The notes under the pieces were generated by a model. It did not search any database and was not told where the DNA came from. It saw nothing but the letters and a program-made list of their open reading frames with translations. From assembly GCA_949752745.1 (NCBI GenBank), contig OX457031.1:47511257-47575256 (forward strand): 64,000 bases of DNA. The letters run 5' to 3'. Source of the stretch: Protula sp. h YS-2021. Lineage: Eukaryota > Annelida > Polychaeta > Sabellida > Serpulidae. Made by a program: the position numbers and the translations under genes. The number at the start of each line of letters is the position of its first letter. Position 1 is the stretch's first letter. Below, piece after piece: positions 1-50,780 of the stretch.

Positions 1-4
1 CACC

Positions 5-277
5 ATGAAGAAGATGCGTGTAGACGATTCACCGGTTATGATACCCATTAATGGAGAAACATATATTAAATTGGTGAATTATCAACAGAAAGTGATGGTT
101 AACATTCGTAAATATATTACGAATCATGCATCTGGGAGGTTATATCCTACCAAGAAGGGAATTTTGTTGTCATTGAAAGACTGGCACATGTTGAAGAAGC
201 AAATGACGTCAGTAGATCTCATGCTTCAGAAAATGGATCTGTATAAATGCAGTGACTGTCAGAAGATGGTTGAGTAG
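5..277 (+). CDS. PC4-domain (p15 coactivator-like) small protein
   Basis: A 90-residue open frame starts four bases into the window and ends in TAG. Residues ~15-75 fit the single-stranded-DNA-binding C-terminal domain of transcriptional coactivator PC4/p15: a beta-rich N-terminal half (GETYIKLVNYQQKVMVNIRK), the YPTKKGILLSLKDW strand-turn that matches the family's P-x-[KR]-KG-I-x-L motif, then an amphipathic helix ending at LQKMDLYK. A CxxC pair (CSDC) follows at the C-terminus. Known PC4 proteins bind ssDNA and act in Pol II transcription and repair; the function here is inferred from the domain only. It lies convergent to the C2H2 gene at 955-1689, with AATAAA at 595-600. The start may be internal if an upstream exon lies outside the window. 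Lone PC4 domains also occur in mobile or viral-like elements, so it may not be a host coactivator. Confidence 0.6.
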   Translation: MKKMRVDDSPVMIPINGETYIKLVNYQQKVMVNIRKYITNHASGRLYPTKKGILLSLKDWHMLKKQMTSVDLMLQKMDLYKCSDCQKMVE

Positions 278-594
278 ACAGCGAGATGACTGTATACAGT
301 TTTAACAGCATGACGAGCTTAGTAAATGCTTTGATTTCATCACAGTGCAGAAGATTGGACCGAAGGTTTTGAAGCTTGACAAGAACTTAGCTTTGACTCA
401 TATGAACATGTACATTTGATATGTAGTTCAAATTAAATTGTCTTCATATGTAGACTATGAAATTAACATTATCTATGTTCATGTGAAGTCAGTTGTTATA
501 AAATTTTAAGTTAAGTTCTTCTGCACATGTATTAACGTAATATGTATTTCAAATAGTTTTGTTTTTATCATAATTGTACATTATTGTAATTTTC

Positions 595-600
595 AATAAA
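595..600 (+). promoter_or_regulatory. Possible poly(A) signal for the PC4-domain gene
   Basis: AATAAA hexamer 318 bp after the stop at 277, before the convergent gene begins. Position and orientation fit, but AT-rich sequence makes chance matches common. Confidence 0.3.
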
Positions 601-644
601 AACACATATGATGCTTTTCAACTTTTTATTTTTCTCATACAATA

Positions 645-800
645 CTTGGATATAATACATAATAAAACAATATTTGGATATAATACATAATAAAACAATA
701 CTTGGATATAATACACAATAAAACAATACTTGAATATAATACATAATAATACAATTCTTGAATATAATACATAATAATACAAAATTGACTATAATACCCA
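645..800. repeat. 28-bp AT-rich tandem repeat
   Basis: About five imperfect copies of a 28-bp unit containing TTGGATATAATACATAATAA lie between the two convergent genes. Later copies drift to TTGAATATAATACATAATAATA. Confidence 0.85.
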
Positions 801-927
801 ATATATGATATATGGTTTAAGGGTCAATTAAAACCGTGTCAGGAACCTTACGACTTTATATGTTGCAAAGCAAGACATATATTACACAGCGCTTAAGTTA
901 ATAAAATATTACAACATTTATAAGGTC

Positions 928-933
928 TTTATT
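928..933 (-). promoter_or_regulatory. Possible poly(A) signal for the C2H2 gene
   Basis: TTTATT on the + strand reads AATAAA on the coding strand, 22 bp past the stop of the C2H2 frame. Confidence 0.4.
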
Positions 934-954
934 ATAAAGTTTAGTCAAATAAGT

Positions 955-1689
955 CTATTTTTCTGCATCTGTTTCACTCTGTTCACTGTCCATGCCACTT
1001 TCTTCGTCACTGCCACCATCCTCCTCCTCCTCCATATCTAGTAGCTCTTCAAAGAATGCGTTGTTTTTCCTTATAGCCGCCTTTAATGCCTTTGAATACT
1101 TATAATGTTTTTCATCAACAAAGTAATTAAAGTCCTCTAAAATCTTTTGATAATGTTTGCTTTGTTGTAGACGCTGGGTATAGGTGAACAGTCTCATAAA
1201 CAGTTGTTTTAGTCCATGCTTATAAATGGGTCGAAGGTCATAACTTGCTATTTCACGCGCATCTTCAAGTCCTTGTTCTTCATATTCTGAAACCTTTTCT
1301 TGAAATATGTTATCATAGTCATCGTAGACGTCTTGAACCATATCATGCCAAACAGAGTCTATTTCTGACTCACTTTCAGAGTCTGTTTCTGACTCACTTT
1401 CAGAACTCCTGTCATCAGCATCCTCACCAAACTGCTCCATATGTTTGAGCAAAGCTTCTTCGCTGTTGTACAATGCACCACATTCTGCACAAGCATGTGC
1501 ATTCTTTTCAGCTATGTTGACGCTTTGACTTTCCATAGAAGACTCATCTAAAGTTTCCGTGAAAGGTAGTTTTGCAGGGTTTTTCATATCCGATTCTTCA
1601 TCCACTTCTGAAGCGTGAGCAACCTTTAAGTGTCTTTTAAGACTTTGCGGCCAATTGTAAGATTTCGAACAAATGTTGCATTTATACAT
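955..1689 (-). CDS. Acidic C2H2 zinc-finger protein
   Basis: An uninterrupted 244-residue frame. Residues 2-25 are a complete C2H2 finger (C4-x2-C7 ... H20-x4-H25, with the aromatic and leucine core of the fold). A second unit near residues 64-88 keeps CAEC and one histidine but has no recognisable final histidine, so it is degenerate. Residues ~90-112 are a Ser/Glu/Asp repeat tract. Residues ~113-215 are predicted helical, with many Lys, Tyr and aromatic residues (LRPIYKHGLKQLFMRLFTYTQRLQQ). The C-terminus is again strongly acidic. I do not recognise an orthologue. One finger plus acidic tails is unusual for a host transcription factor and resembles accessory proteins of large mobile elements (inference). 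The 9-bp array at 1755-2033 lies directly upstream of its start. Confidence 0.6.
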   Translation of the reverse strand: MYKCNICSKSYNWPQSLKRHLKVAHASEVDEESDMKNPAKLPFTETLDESSMESQSVNIAEKNAHACAECGALYNSEEALLKHMEQFGEDADDRSSESESETDSESESEIDSVWHDMVQDVYDDYDNIFQEKVSEYEEQGLEDAREIASYDLRPIYKHGLKQLFMRLFTYTQRLQQSKHYQKILEDFNYFVDEKHYKYSKALKAAIRKNNAFFEELLDMEEEEDGGSDEESGMDSEQSETDAEK

Positions 1690-1754
1690 CCTTTCGGTTC
1701 AACCTACACTATTCAAATGATGAGAAAGTCTTTAAACATAGCTTTATATACAAC

Positions 1755-2033
1755 TTGTTGGACATGTTCAACAACATGTTGAACAACAACATGTTGAACA
1801 TGTTGAACAACTTGTTGAACATGTTGAACAAGTTGAACATGTTGAACATGTTGAACATGTTGAACATGTTGAACAAGTTGAACATGTTGAACATGTTGAA
1901 CATGTTGAACATGTTGAACATGTTGAACTTGTTGAACATGTTGAACATGTTGAACATGTTGAACATGTTGAACTTGTTGAACATGTTGAACATGTTGAAC
2001 TTGTTGAACATGTTGAACAATTAGTTGAACAAT
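1755..2033. repeat. 9-bp tandem array (TGTTGAACA)n
   Basis: Roughly 30 copies of TGTTGAACA, with scattered TTGAACAAG and TTGAACTTG variants. The left margin also has the inverted form (TGTTCAACA). It begins 66 bp upstream of the ATG of the minus-strand C2H2 gene, where its promoter or 5' UTR would be. Open frames on both strands through this stretch are repeat artefacts. Confidence 0.95.
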
Positions 2034-2062
2034 ACCACGACGTAATATCTTTCAAAAATTAT

Positions 2063-2115
2063 TCGAACACGTGTTTTGAATGGGCTTGCCATTCGAACAC
2101 GTCTTTTGAATGGGC
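2063..2115. repeat. Short direct duplication, ATTCGAACACGT-type
   Basis: The segment ATTCGAACACGTGTTTTGAA is repeated almost exactly about 30 bp on (ATTCGAACACGTCTTTTGAA), each followed by TGGGC. The first copy contains an E-box-like CACGTG. Confidence 0.7.
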
Positions 2116-2199
2116 GCAGTTTTCCTACATAACTATCCACATTTTCACTTTTCATTTTCCAACAATCAACCAATCAACTAAGTGGTAGAATCGTCTGAA

Positions 2200-2705
2200 A
2201 CGTGTAAAAAACTAAATTTGTTAAAGTTGGTTTAGAACCCTGATTTTTACCCTACTACACCATGGTAAAATGTTCAAACTTATTTTATACATCATATTTT
2301 GTCAAAAAAACAAAATTTGTTAAAGTTGGTCTAGAACCCTCATTTTTACTCTACTACACCATTGTATAATGTTTAAACTTATTTTATACATCATATTTTG
2401 TCAAAAAACAAAATTTGTTAAAATTGGTCTAGAACTACCATTTTTCCACTACTATGACTTTAGAATATTCAAATAAGTAGCGTGCTAAAAATGTTCAAAC
2501 TTATTTTATATATCATATGGTGTTAAAAACTAAATTTGTTAAAGTTGGTCTAGAACCACCATTTTCCCACTACTATAACTTTGGAACATTCAAATAAGTA
2601 GCATGCTAAAATGTTCAAATTTATTTTATATATTATATGGTGTTAAAAACTACATTTGTTAAATGTGTTTTAGAAGTGTCATTTTCCAACTACTATAACT
2701 TAAAA
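2200..2705. repeat. ~100-120 bp tandem repeat, about 4.5 copies
   Basis: Copies share the order AAATTTGTTAAAGTTGGT, TAGAACC, CATTTTT-CCACTAC, TTCAAACTTATTTTATA and CATATTTTGT. Copy starts lie near 2206, 2308, 2407, 2527 and 2646. Later copies carry an extra CATTCAAATAAGTAGC segment. Confidence 0.8.
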
Positions 2706-2765
2706 CATAACATTAGACTTAACGTAGGGAAAATCCCATTCCTTCTCAAATTTATTGATCGTTCC

Positions 2766-2880
2766 CACACTCTGTACGAGCGCACTCTGAAATTATCGAT
2801 CGGTTTTCCCCACACTCTGTACGAGTGCACTCTGAAATTTCTCAGTCGGTTTTCCCCCCACACTCTGTACACATGTACTT
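2766..2880. repeat. ~45-bp tandem repeat, three copies
   Basis: CACACTCTGTACGAGCGCAC followed by TGAAATT and a TCGGTTTTCCCC tail recurs three times, the last copy truncated. A (TG)n run follows at about 2886-2899. Confidence 0.75.
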
Positions 2881-2947
2881 ATGCTGTGTGTGTGTGTGTG
2901 GTTACTGTAATGGGAAACCATTGAAATATGACTAATTAAATATTATC

Positions 2948-3003
2948 ATAATAATAATAATAATAATAATAATAAAATAAAAAAAAAAAATAAATAAAAA
3001 AAA
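2948..3003. repeat. AAT/A-rich microsatellite
   Basis: Simple AAT repeats running into A-rich sequence. No gene is visible from 2700 to 3280. Confidence 0.85.
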
Positions 3004-3284
3004 AGTCACTTACCACGACTGTTTTGCCAATTCGTCTCCAATCTTTCACTTCCTTTCCAAAGAATAACCAATCGTTCACTTTCCTTTTCCAAAGAATAAC
3101 TAATGTTTCACTTCATCTCCTATGTGTATTCCAGTCAATCCTTCACTTGTTCTTCAACAGCACAACACAATAGGTAAGAGCAACTGTTTTCACTTTTTTT
3201 CCCCTGTGTATCCAACGGCAGTCAGAGCATGAATGATGCATATGTGCACAGACAATGTGCTCTTATAGGAGTGTTGAATCACAT

Positions 3285-3496
3285 CCTAGGGGGGGGGGGG
3301 GGGTCCCATGATATGATATACTTCTTCACCGGGGGGGTCCCCATGGTATATGATTCTTCACCAGGGGGGGGTCCCCATGGTATATGATTCTTCACCAGGG
3401 GGGGGGTCCCCATGGTATATGATTCTTCACCAGGGGGGGGGGTCCCCATGGTATATGATTCTTCACCAGGGGGGGGGGGTCCCCATGATATGAAAG
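3285..3496 (-). repeat. G-rich ~35-bp tandem body of a SINE
   Basis: Five to six units made of a G run of variable length (6-14), then TCCCCATGGTATATGATTCT and TCACCAG. The G runs differ between copies, consistent with slippage. The array directly adjoins the tRNA-like head at 3499-3584, so together they look like one SINE insertion with an expanded tail. Confidence 0.7.
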
Positions 3497-3498
3497 TG

Positions 3499-3584
3499 AT
3501 GCCCGAGGGCGGGTTCGATCCATTGACCTTCAGATCATGGGTCCGCTTACGGGCCCTGCGCTCTACCAACTGAGCCATTCAGGC
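3499..3584 (-). mobile_element. tRNA-derived SINE head
   Basis: Read on the minus strand, the segment starts GGCCTGAATGGCTCAGTTGG. It has a Pol III A box (TGGCTCAGTTGGTAGAGCGC) and a B box (GGATCGAACCC) at tRNA-like spacing. No convincing cloverleaf or CCA end is present and a tandem body follows, so this is a SINE promoter rather than a tRNA gene. The apparent protein frame across it (beginning MAQLVERR) is the usual artefact of translating a tRNA-like sequence. Confidence 0.7.
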
Positions 3585-3625
3585 CAGAAGGTTTATGATC
3601 GGGAAAATTTTCCTCATATACATGA

Positions 3626-3690
3626 TTGACAGGTCATGTGACACATGATTGACAGGTCATGTGACACATGATTGATAGGTCACGTTACGA
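3626..3690. repeat. Short tandem repeat GATTGACAGGTCATGTGACACAT
   Basis: Three ~23-bp copies of a unit with core GATTGACAGGTCATGTGACA, the last degenerate, immediately before the CRE-like palindrome cluster. Confidence 0.8.
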
Positions 3691-3691
3691 A

Positions 3692-3855
3692 TGACGTCAT
3701 GATGACGTCATTGACACGGGCGCGCGCTTTAATATCTGTTCCAGAACACCCTATGACGTCATTATGACGTCACTGTGCTTAAACTCTCATGAGAGTTCTA
3801 GCACACCTCGTGACGTCATGATGACGTCACTTCCGGTCCAGACAGTATGACGTCA
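3692..3855. promoter_or_regulatory. Cluster of seven TGACGTCA (CRE-type) palindromes
   Basis: Perfect TGACGTCA octamers occur at 3692-3699, 3703-3710, 3754-3761, 3765-3772, 3811-3818, 3822-3829 and 3848-3855. Six form three pairs with starts 11 bp apart. TGACGTCA is the consensus CREB/ATF site in animals. Whether this acts as an enhancer or is a repeat by-product is unknown; the nearest coding starts are the C2H2 gene (2 kb) and the integrin (4.6 kb). Confidence 0.5.
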
Positions 3856-3889
3856 TCAAGTGGGCCAGAAACGGTGTTTCTACCCTACT

Positions 3890-4270
3890 CCAAAATAAAG
3901 ATAGAAATATGAGAATGTCAGGAGCGCGCAAGTTTTTTTTTCGCCCCCATTTGAAAAATATTCCGAATATTGACTTCTTACATGTCTTGCGTTATCGGAT
4001 GACGAAGGGGTGGCAGTACTTTATTCCCGATTCCGACACCTTACAAATGTCACTGTGTATAAAACGTCGCTTTCCCGACGCCCACTAGTGAGATAGATAT
4101 TGCTTCAACGCTCTTTTGCGACCTTTTTGCAAAGTTGATCAACGTCTATCCAACGTTGGCAGATGGATTTTTTTTGGACTTCCATAATCAACCACCACCC
4201 GACGTTGATCCGACGTCGGGTTGCGATGTTTATCCAACGTAAATGGAACGTCACAATGTAGGCTGGGGAA
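3890..4270 (+). repeat. Interspersed repeat rich in AACGTC/CAACGTT (copy 1)
   Basis: Shares ordered blocks (ATATGAGAAT..., GCGCAAGT, CTTACATGTCTTGCGTTATCGG, GATAGATATTGCTTC, CAACGTCTATCCAACGTTGG) with segments at 26085-26420 (inverted) and 30408-31127. It ends in CACAATGTAGGCTGGGG, matching the CCCAGY...ACATT-type termini of the 30.4-kb copy. Confidence 0.6.
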
Positions 4271-4577
4271 TGTCTTTGTATTTTCTTTATTCATTCTGAA
4301 TACAATTTATAGGGAATCGCAAATATCTCGTAATACCATAAACACTGAAAGAAGGTTGATTGCAAACGGGAGCCTTTTGGGGGTATCCAATCATTTGTCT
4401 TATCTCCATAAAGCTTTTGAAATCTTTCTTGTATTAAAATGCGAGCGCCGAAGGCTCGACAGCAAAACTTTCCCTCTCACAATTTTATGCACCCGGCTGA
4501 CCGTGCGATTTCTTTTTATTTTTCTAATTTGTTATGCATATTCTTTTTCTTATTAGAATTTTTATTATATGTTAAGA

Positions 4578-4915
4578 ATGCCGTACGTAGATTCCTTACG
4601 CAGAGTGTCGTATGTAGACTACCGAATGTAGAGTGTCATACTAAGAGTGCCGAACGTAGAGTGCCGAACTTAGAGCGCCGTACACAGAGTGCCGAACGCA
4701 GGGTGCCGAACGTAGAGTGCCGTACATAGAGTGCCGAACTTAGAGTGCCGTACATAGAGTGCCAAACTTAGGGTGCCGTACATCGAGTGCCGATTAGAGT
4801 GCCGTACGTAGAGTGCCGAACGTAGAGTGCTGTGCGTAGAGCGCCGAACGTAGACTGCCGTACGCAGAGTGTCGTACGTAGAGTGCCGAACGTAGAGCGC
4901 CGTACGTATGAAAGA
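4578..4915. repeat. 14-bp minisatellite (TAGAGTGCCGTACG type)
   Basis: About 24 copies of a 14-bp unit alternating GAGTGCCGAACGTA and GAGTGCCGTACGTA. Frames through it on both strands give only repeats. Confidence 0.9.
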
Positions 4916-6763
4916 TGCCTCGAATACGCTTCAGCACAACATTTGTAAGCTGAAGAGGTTAAAATATAATACACCTGATCGATATTTTTTAAAATTTAGA
5001 ATTGAACAATAAGGAAAAAATATTACAGTTTCATATACTACAGTGCGAATATTCATATTTTGCTTGAATGTTAGTTTTGTCAAATGGAAAGTGCTAAACG
5101 GTAAGTCAAATCATGATTCATATCTAGATTTCTTTTTCAGTTATCAAACGCATAAAGACTGATATAGTACAGCCAGTTAGACATATTTCTTCATTTTTTA
5201 ACCAATATTTTATGTGCCATTTTCATATCATCCCTGTTCTGCCCACTTTACATTTTCAGGCGGTTGTATCTTTATTATTTCTTTTTTATATACGCAGATA
5301 AAATGAAGGGCAGGGGGAATTTCTTTAATTTACCATTTAAATACTATGGGTACAATCGTTAAAACTAAAGTTTATAGGCAAAATAAAATTTAAATATAAA
5401 TTCACAGAGTAATGTCGTGACCAGTTTTTAATAAAATAGTACAATTTAAATTCATTTCAAAATGGGCCTAAACGGCACAAAAGAAGTCCAAACCATATAA
5501 TAAAAGGATCCAGGATCGGTCAACATTCACTTTTGTCTGAGGGACATGTACCTGTCCTCCCTTTTTGATCAAGCAGCATTCCTATTTTTATTCACCAGAT
5601 CGGGAAGGAGAAACAAGGCTATTTTTCCTCGTTTTGGTTCCAAAATGACTCTTCCTGACCGTATACCACAGTTTTGTTTGAATAACCTTTCAGAACCAGA
5701 TGGTGAGTTTGCATGTAAATTACAATACCACCACGACTCAAATGCAGTGTTTAATTTCACGAATTTGCCACTCAGCAAGCATTCAAAAGCATGGGCTAAT
5801 ATCGCATTGTGTATATTTTATCATAACTGCCTGTCAGAATGTAGTCTACGGAACATGTGTGTGATTAGAGCGGTTGCATTTCTGTTGGTTCTCTCATCAC
5901 GCGTAAATCCGCTGTTGGTTCTTAAATCCACTTCCCATCGGTACCTGCTGTTTGTCCAAACTTCACACACTCCCAGCAGATCCACAACACCACGGGGAAG
6001 CCACACAGGAACGCACCCGCTGCCGCGCCGAGGCTGTGTGGATGTTGGCCACTCCCCATATGCCAGATGCTAACGGATTACGATTTACGTCCGAGCTGGG
6101 ACGAAGATGGAGAGGTTTTTTTTATACCAGTGAACACGTGTATGGTACCTCACAAAAAACTCGTGTTTTTAATTACAACTAATGATTTTGTTAAAAACAG
6201 CTTGATGGAGTGATCTGTCTGGGGTTGTTTTGATTGTCAAAACAAAGCCGATACCCTTCCATCTAACCCTTTAGGAGATTTCTATTAAAAATCTGCACAA
6301 GAAAAAAAAAAGTAGTACGCGAATTTAAAAACTAGGGAAACCCTTTGCTCTGTTTATGTGGTGTTGCCCGATGCCAGTGTGAAGGAAGCTGCCTCCCTCC
6401 TCCCTCCCCCCCCCCCCACCCTGAAAGTGGTCCGTCCCTGCAGGATGACTGTATCAGCTCTCTGTATGGATTATCCTGATTAAAGGACCTCCAAGATGCA
6501 TGCCAAAATATTAGCACTGCTATTACTTATGATTTGTGCGTAAATTCTGTAAACACAGAGTGTACGCATGCGTTCGAACTGACCATCAATCAGAGGCCAG
6601 TAAACAGGTAGCTCCTGATCTCAAACCCGATAACTTGTTTCCCTATTAAATTCTTCTTATGCGAGCTTAATTTCTCTTCCCAGCTCAGGTTGGTAACTTT
6701 TAAAGTTTGTTGTTCGATTGAATAGAGAACCGAAGCAAAGAAACAAAATATCAGTGTCTAGAG
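4916..6763. other. No recognisable gene
   Basis: AT-rich spacer. A 175-codon frame at 5546-6073 (+) has no domain, signal peptide or composition I can identify, and overlaps open frames on the other strand; I do not call it. Confidence 0.5.
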
Positions 6764-7110
6764 AAATACCACGGTATACGGACAGTTCACTACAGAAACC
6801 CCATGATATACGAACAGTTCACTACAGAAATACTACGGTATACGGACAGTTCACTACAGAAATTCCATGGTATACAGACAGTTCACTACAGAAACCCCAT
6901 GGTATACGGACAGTTCACTACAGAAAACCCATGGTATACGGACAGTTCACTACAGGAATACCACGGTATATGGACAGTTCACTACAGAAACCCCATGGTA
7001 TACGAGCAGTTCACTACAGAAATACCACTGTATACGGACAGTTCACTACAGAAATCCTATGGTATACGGACAGCTCACTACAGGAATAACACAGTATCCG
7101 GACAGTTCGC
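6764..7110. repeat. 32-bp minisatellite
   Basis: About eleven copies of a 32-bp unit with core GGTATACGGACAGTTCACTA followed by CAGAAA. Because 32 is not a multiple of three, all three forward frames stay open and give the same peptides in rotation, so these frames are not genes. Confidence 0.95.
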
Positions 7111-8432
7111 TAAGGACTTGTTTGTAAAGGGCTAGTTTTCACCGGGCATTCCCCACTTTCCTTTTCTCCATGAACTATTTGCCTGCCGAGACTCCCAAGT
7201 ATAAGAACCGAAAAGCATCCATTTTTATTTAATTTGACTTTTATTTCCAAAACTAAACAAAAAAGTGAGACGACGAAATATTCAGTACAAAAAAGAAAGA
7301 AAGATTTTTTACATTAATGACCTGAAGACTAAAAAGGACTATGAAACGCTAAAAGAACAGATGAGAAATGAAGGTTTAATATCAAAAGGTGTGTAAAATT
7401 ATAGAGTACTACGCCTATAAGTCGAATAAACTGGCGTGGGCAAACACTCAGTTGTAAGCTCCGGCCAGGTCCTCCCCCATGTAAACATAGGTCGGTCTTG
7501 TGAGAGATCTGAAGAACATGCAAAGCTGAGATAAAACATAAACAAATTCCAGTCATCCCTTTGCTAGATAAGCAGTGAATCCGGTGTATTGGTTTAACAA
7601 ATATCTCTTTTAAAAGTACGTTATCTCCAGCTACATCAGGAAGGACCCAACGGGAGATTTTCACACAGAAAGCTAACCAGAATCACACAGAATTAAAGCT
7701 ATCATAAACCCTCGAAGCTGAAAGCGAATCATGACTCAAACTCCTACATACATTGAAGCAGGTTCTACGGCCACTAAGTGAGCAGCATCAGGAGCGCCCC
7801 AAAAATGCACTGCTTAGACACAAGTTATTAGTGTATGTCGAAATGGAATGAGGAAGGACTTAAATCATTTCCTTTATTAATCCTTCATTAATTACTTCAC
7901 AGTGCAAATATGCAAAGCAAATTAAATTGATTCCTCGAATGGATATGCTGATTTAAGCAATAATAATAATAACAATAAATAAACTGGGAAAATCCAACCA
8001 TCTTTCACTGTCAAACCTGCTTTGCCATACGTGGAATATTCGTAAAATTTTTAAATTCTCGTTTTTTTAGCACCCACAAAGTTATAGCTTAAAAGTTAAA
8101 ATAGCTGAATTAACCCAGGTAGTTATATTCTCTGGATAAAACGTTAGACTGAGATTGATATTTTTAAAAATCTAAAACTGGGATAAACTGTTGCAAGTTC
8201 TATGTGTGTTACATACTCAAACACTCATAAATGCAACTTCGGCAGTGGGCTGCGATATCTTAACTGATAAGAGGCATTTTAGGAAAAAAAGTGTTGTGTA
8301 CCTTGTGGCAGTTTTTTTTCTTGCTCACTTTGAAAGAATAACCCATGAGGCAAAGGCAAAAAAAATAGTGATACGATTGCTGCATCACCTTTCATAGGTC
8401 AGCAATATTGTTTTTGTTTACAACAACAGCAG
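7111..8432. other. Upstream flank of the integrin gene
   Basis: No coding signal recognised. The sequence just before the integrin ATG (TTTTTGTTTACAACAACAGCAG) resembles a splice acceptor, so the first coding exon may be preceded by a 5' UTR intron. I see no clear TATA box. Confidence 0.4.
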
Positions 8433-49606
<41,174 letters not shown>

Positions 49607-50681
49607 TACTCAGCTCTCACATGCCACGTCACATGGTGGTATTTTCTGCTGACTAGTATCGTTGGTGCACTTTCGCGGTGCACACACTTCCCTATTGAAA
49701 TGTAATCTAGGAAATATTAAAATTGATTCAATGACGAAAACGAGTAAAGCCCATGCTAGTCAAAGGCTCCAACAGTCACGCGTGATTAAAAGTGTTGTCG
49801 TACATAGCAAGCTAAATGGTCAGAATGAGAGAAACAATTGTTGCTATGGTTATGTGATTTAACTGCACGAAGTTACAGAAGGGATGGAACACGGACCAAA
49901 AGCATTGCAACCTAGAGTACGCAGCAGCAGATATCCGTTGGAGCAAAGTAAAATTGTTGCGGTGTTGAAGTAACCATATTTAAATTTTGCACTGAGTAGT
50001 TCTTCATTGGCCTTAGTCACTTAGCATTAATAAGCCTTTAATATTCAGATGAAGGGCCTAAGAAAATTATTTTAAACAATTGAGTGGCTTACCGTTTGTT
50101 CTTAGAATATCTCAGGTTGTATCTGCAGCTAAGCCTTTATCGATACCCATTCAATATATGTCTTCAAAATAGAGTTAAACATCGTTTATTTTTAAGAATA
50201 TTTTTTACAGCTCGGTGAAGAATAAGTGAACTATTGTCTAAATATGCTACGTGTGCAGTGGCATTCTTAGTTTTATACTTCAGAATCCTTTTTTCATAGC
50301 AGCCAAGTGTCCTTTGCTAAGGATGATTAGATGAGAGTGGACTGGACTAAAAGTATTTAGCTATTTTGCTTGACGCTAAAAATAAGCACACTGTTAAAAC
50401 GCTATAAACAAGTACTTACCTTTATGTAGTAAATAAATTATAAATCTTTTAACCTTACTAGTTAAATATCAAACGAATCTATTTTTCGTATATGCTTTGT
50501 ACGACAGGGTATGCGCGCGCTAATAAACACAATGTATATGTACAATATACTTGTTAATAAACATACCGTGGCTTTCATACTGCGGGAAATTGCTAATGTA
50601 TCTCTCATAGAATATGGGTTTAGCAGGTAGGATGAATTAGCGAAATAAACGAGGAAACACAAAAACAGAGAAATAAATAAA

Positions 50682-50682
<1 letters not shown>

Positions 50683-50777
<95 letters not shown>
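50683..50777. repeat. (TA)n microsatellite
   Basis: About 95 bp of uninterrupted TA repeat. Confidence 0.98.

Positions 50778-50780
<3 letters not shown>

Noticed and set aside
1709..2055. Long frames on both strands rich in Asn/Phe/Met/Leu or Cys/Ser/Thr
   Set aside because: Pure translation of the TGTTGAACA array; 9 is a multiple of three so every frame stays open.
3279..3578. 99-codon minus-strand frame starting MAQLVERRARKRTHDLKVNG
   Set aside because: Classic artefact of translating a tRNA-like SINE head and its tandem body.
3499..3584. Genuine tRNA gene
   Set aside because: A and B boxes are present but no convincing acceptor stem or anticodon arm, and a SINE-like body follows.
5546..6073. 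175-codon frame as a gene
   Set aside because: No domain, signal peptide or biased codon use seen; competing frames on the opposite strand.
6718..7135. Three overlapping repeat-protein frames of 86-123 codons
   Set aside because: All three frames show the same rotated peptide from a 32-bp minisatellite; no start context or domain.
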